64,000 bases of DNA from the NCBI GenBank assembly GCA_024643325.1, contig JAHEND010000001.1, positions 62,001 to 126,000 on the forward strand, given 5' to 3'. The translations under genes and the position numbers were made by a program. The notes beneath the pieces are model-generated. The model saw nothing but the letters and a program-made list of their open reading frames with translations. It ran no database searches and was not told the origin of the DNA. The stretch's first letter is position 1; every line of letters starts with the position of its first letter. The DNA comes from Sediminicola sp. GTDB taxonomy: Bacteria; Bacteroidota; Bacteroidia; Flavobacteriales; Flavobacteriaceae. Shown here piece after piece: positions 61,829 through 64,000 of the stretch.

Positions 61829-64000
61829 TTACGATTTAGCCATTTTAGCACGCTTCCTTTTTTCCCTTTCTTGGGCATCTATTACAGCTACTGCAGCCAT
61901 ATTGACAATTTCGTCTACACTAGCGCCCAATTGCAAAATATGTACAGATTTTCTCAGCCCCATCATAATGGGTCCAATGGAGTCTGCTCCATTGAGTTCT
62001 TTCATGAGCTTGTAAGTAATATTCGCAGATTCTAAGTTTGGAAAAATCAAGGTATTTACTTTTTTTCCTGCCAATTTAGAGAATGGGAATTTCTCTTGGT
62101 GTAATACTTTGTTCAGGGCAAAATCCATTTGCACCTCCCCGTCTGCTATTAAGTCTGGACTCTCCGTATGTAAAATACGCACTGCCTGTTTTACCTTGTT
62201 TGCATTTGGATGTGAAGAAGAACCAAAGTTAGCGTAAGAAAGTAAGGCTGTGACAGATTCAAATCCAAAAGTCTTAGCTACATTGGCCGTCATTTGAGCA
62301 GTCTCTGCTATGGTTTCTGCAGAAGGATCTATATTAATGGAGGTATCTGACAAGAACATTGGTCCTCGTTCAGTAATCATAATATTAGTCGTAGCTACGC
62401 GTTTTACGTTGTTGGCCCTACCAATAACCTCTAGAATTGGTTTTACTACCGTGGGATAAGCCCTTGAATAACCGGAAATCATTCCGTCTGCATCTCCCAT
62501 TAGCACCATCATAGCACTAAAATAATTACGCTCACGCATTTTTATTTCGGCTTGGTATTGCGTTACTCCTGTCCTTCTTCTTTGCTCCCAATAAGAAGTT
62601 GCATAGGCATTTCGCTGAGCACGGGTTGCATTATCTGTGGGGTCAATAATCTCTACATCTGCTTCAAATTCAATTTCAGCTTTTAATTCCTCTATAATGG
62701 TTTTATTTCCCAAAAGAATTGGAATAGCTATTCCTTCATCATAGACAATTTGAGCTGCTTTTAGAACGTCTAAATGATCTGCTTCTGCAAAGACAATTTT
62801 CTTAGCGTTCATCTTAGCTCTGGTGTGAAGCAAACGCACAATTTTGTTGTCATTCCCTGAGCGTTGCATAAGCGCCTCTTTATACTTATCCCAATCTTCT
62901 ATAGGCTCTTTAGCCACACCACTCTCCATAGCTGCCTTAGCAATTGCAGGGGGAATCTCTGAAATAAGCCTTGGGTCAAATGGTTTAGGAATAATATATT
63001 CCCTACTAAAAGCCAATCTGGTTTCCCCATAAGCAATATTCACTTGCTCTGGAACAGGTTCTTTAGCCAAATCTGCCAAAGCTTTCACTGCAGCCATTTT
63101 CATAGCCTCATTAATTTTTGTCGCTCGAACATCTAAGGCGCCTCTAAATATAAAAGGAAAACCCAAAACATTGTTTACTTGGTTTGGATGGTCTGAACGA
63201 CCAGTAGCCATAATAATATCTTTTCTGGTGTCCATAGCCAAGTCATACGCAATCTCAGGATCTGGATTGGCCATGGCAAAAACAATGGGATTGTCTGCCA
63301 TAGAAGTAAGCATAGATGGAGTTACAATGTCTGCAATAGAAAGTCCCACAAAAACATCTGCGTTTACCATTGCCTCATCCAAAGTGTCTATTTTTCTTGC
63401 GGTAGCAAACTCCTCTTTTTCTGAAGACAAATTAGGCCTGTCTTTTCTAATCACCCCTTTACTGTCTAACATGACAATATTTTCTGCTTTTGCGCCAAAA
63501 GCCTTGTATAGCTTAGTACAAGAAACCGCTGCAGCACCTGCTCCACTAATCACAATACGCACTTTTTCAATAGACTTCTCCGCTAAATCTAACGCATTTA
63601 AAAGTGCTGCTGCAGAAATAATAGCTGTTCCATGTTGGTCGTCATGCATGACAGGAATATCTAACTCCTCTTTTAATCTTCTTTCAATTTCAAAAGCTTC
63701 TGGAGCTTTAATATCTTCTAGGTTAATTCCTCCAAAAGTAGGCGCAATGGTTTTAACAGTTTGAATAAAGGTCTCTATGTCCTTAGTATCCAATTCTATA
63801 TCTATACTATCTATGTCTGCAAAAATCTTGAAAAGCAAACACTTTCCCTCCATCACTGGTTTTGAAGCCATAGGACCTATGTCTCCCAATCCTAATACCG
63901 CTGTTCCATTAGTTATTACAGCCACCAGGTTACCCTTGGCAGTGTACTTATAAACATTATCAGGGTTTTTCTCTATTTCAAGGCAGGGAGATGCAACTCC
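61829..64000 (-). CDS. maeB: NADP-dependent malic enzyme, 5' end beyond the window
   Basis: The enzyme decarboxylates malate to pyruvate with NADP+. The window holds the last 723 codons or so; the frame stays open to the edge, where the codons read [11 protein letters not shown]. The malic core has [35 protein letters not shown] and [10 protein letters not shown]. From about residue 390 a phosphotransacetylase-like domain follows, as in MaeB hybrids, where it acts in regulation. It heads a maeB-ruvA-sprA operon. The missing start lies within about 40 residues of the edge by comparison with the family. Confidence 0.95.
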   Translation of the reverse strand, partial: GVASPCLEIEKNPDNVYKYTAKGNLVAVITNGTAVLGLGDIGPMASKPVMEGKCLLFKIFADIDSIDIELDTKDIETFIQTVKTIAPTFGGINLEDIKAPEAFEIERRLKEELDIPVMHDDQHGTAIISAAALLNALDLAEKSIEKVRIVISGAGAAAVSCTKLYKAFGAKAENIVMLDSKGVIRKDRPNLSSEKEEFATARKIDTLDEAMVNADVFVGLSIADIVTPSMLTSMADNPIVFAMANPDPEIAYDLAMDTRKDIIMATGRSDHPNQVNNVLGFPFIFRGALDVRATKINEAMKMAAVKALADLAKEPVPEQVNIAYGETRLAFSREYIIPKPFDPRLISEIPPAIAKAAMESGVAKEPIEDWDKYKEALMQRSGNDNKIVRLLHTRAKMNAKKIVFAEADHLDVLKAAQIVYDEGIAIPILLGNKTIIEELKAEIEFEADVEIIDPTDNATRAQRNAYATSYWEQRRRTGVTQYQAEIKMRERNYFSAMMVLMGDADGMISGYSRAYPTVVKPILEVIGRANNVKRVATTNIMITERGPMFLSDTSINIDPSAETIAETAQMTANVAKTFGFESVTALLSYANFGSSSHPNANKVKQAVRILHTESPDLIADGEVQMDFALNKVLHQEKFPFSKLAGKKVNTLIFPNLESANITYKLMKELNGADSIGPIMMGLRKSVHILQLGASVDEIVNMAAVAVIDAQEREKRKRAKMAKS

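Noticed and set aside
63171-63764. A 197-codon open frame on the plus strand opposite maeB
   Set aside because: It lies fully inside a conserved enzyme on the other strand, has no start signal or recognisable motif, and is low-complexity antisense sequence.
1-64000. Mobile elements, tRNA or rRNA genes, CRISPR arrays, prophage or integron
   Set aside because: I found no transposase, integrase, tRNA cloverleaf, rRNA segment or regularly spaced repeat. Base composition and gene content look uniform throughout.

Overview
The window is a stretch of core chromosome from a member of the Bacteroidota, most likely the family Flavobacteriaceae. The evidence is the giant type IX secretion translocon gene sprA in the arrangement maeB-ruvA-sprA-gcvH, a PorT-like and a Plug-like secretion protein, the short 287-residue primary sigma factor, the Na+-pumping NADH dehydrogenase operon, and many upstream regions with the Bacteroidota -7 box TAnnTTTG, several paired with a TTG exactly 20 bases upstream. 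The DNA is AT-rich and even in character. I see no insertion sequence, phage, integron, CRISPR array, tRNA or rRNA, and no gene-free stretch longer than about 200 bases.

Layout. 1-2.4 kb: gpmI and map. 2.5-4.7 kb: a methyltransferase convergent with apbE and a small unknown gene. 4.7-10.8 kb: nqrABCDEF on the minus strand; ApbE, the enzyme that attaches FMN to NqrB and NqrC, lies just beyond the operon terminator. 10.9-14 kb: T9SS Plug-like protein and pruA. 14-16.3 kb: rsmG-cysE-cysM. 16.4-18.7 kb: a desaturase and an aminotransferase. 18.8-21.6 kb: trkA-trkH potassium uptake. 21.8-26.5 kb: ubiE-porT, an rRNA/tRNA methyltransferase and a TamL-like outer membrane protein. 26.5-34.7 kb: fbaA, accD, rpsO, pnp, rpoD, trmL, rpe and a YpdA-like reductase. 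34.8-35.7 kb: a PorP/SprF-family gene broken by a -1 frameshift at a seven-A run. 35.8-40.3 kb: an Nramp-like transporter without the usual metal ligands, fabD with a gamma carbonic anhydrase, a triple-domain Nfu protein and MscS. 40.3-46.7 kb (minus): a MacAB-TolC-like efflux operon ending in tsaB. 46.8-52.1 kb (minus): cytochrome oxidase subunits III and IV, heme O synthase, and a SCO/DUF420 assembly group. 52.3-64 kb (minus): tonB, a VanZ-like gene, gcvH, sprA, ruvA and the 3' part of maeB, cut by the window edge.

Functional links. Nqr makes the sodium gradient and ApbE matures it; the oxidase cluster covers the other end of the respiratory chain. Four T9SS-related genes (Plug, PorT, a PorP/SprF relative and SprA) are spread over 50 kb rather than clustered. 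TonB and the TamL-like protein add outer membrane energy coupling and biogenesis.

Most of the window is ordinary housekeeping and I do not see a wholly new system. The points most worth checking are the frameshifted PorP/SprF gene with its A AAA AAA G heptamer, the TTG start of sprA, the Nramp-like protein lacking its DPGN motif, the NqrB flavin site reading SGET, the long acidic tail of NqrE, and possible RNA regulatory structures ahead of accD, rpsO and pnp.
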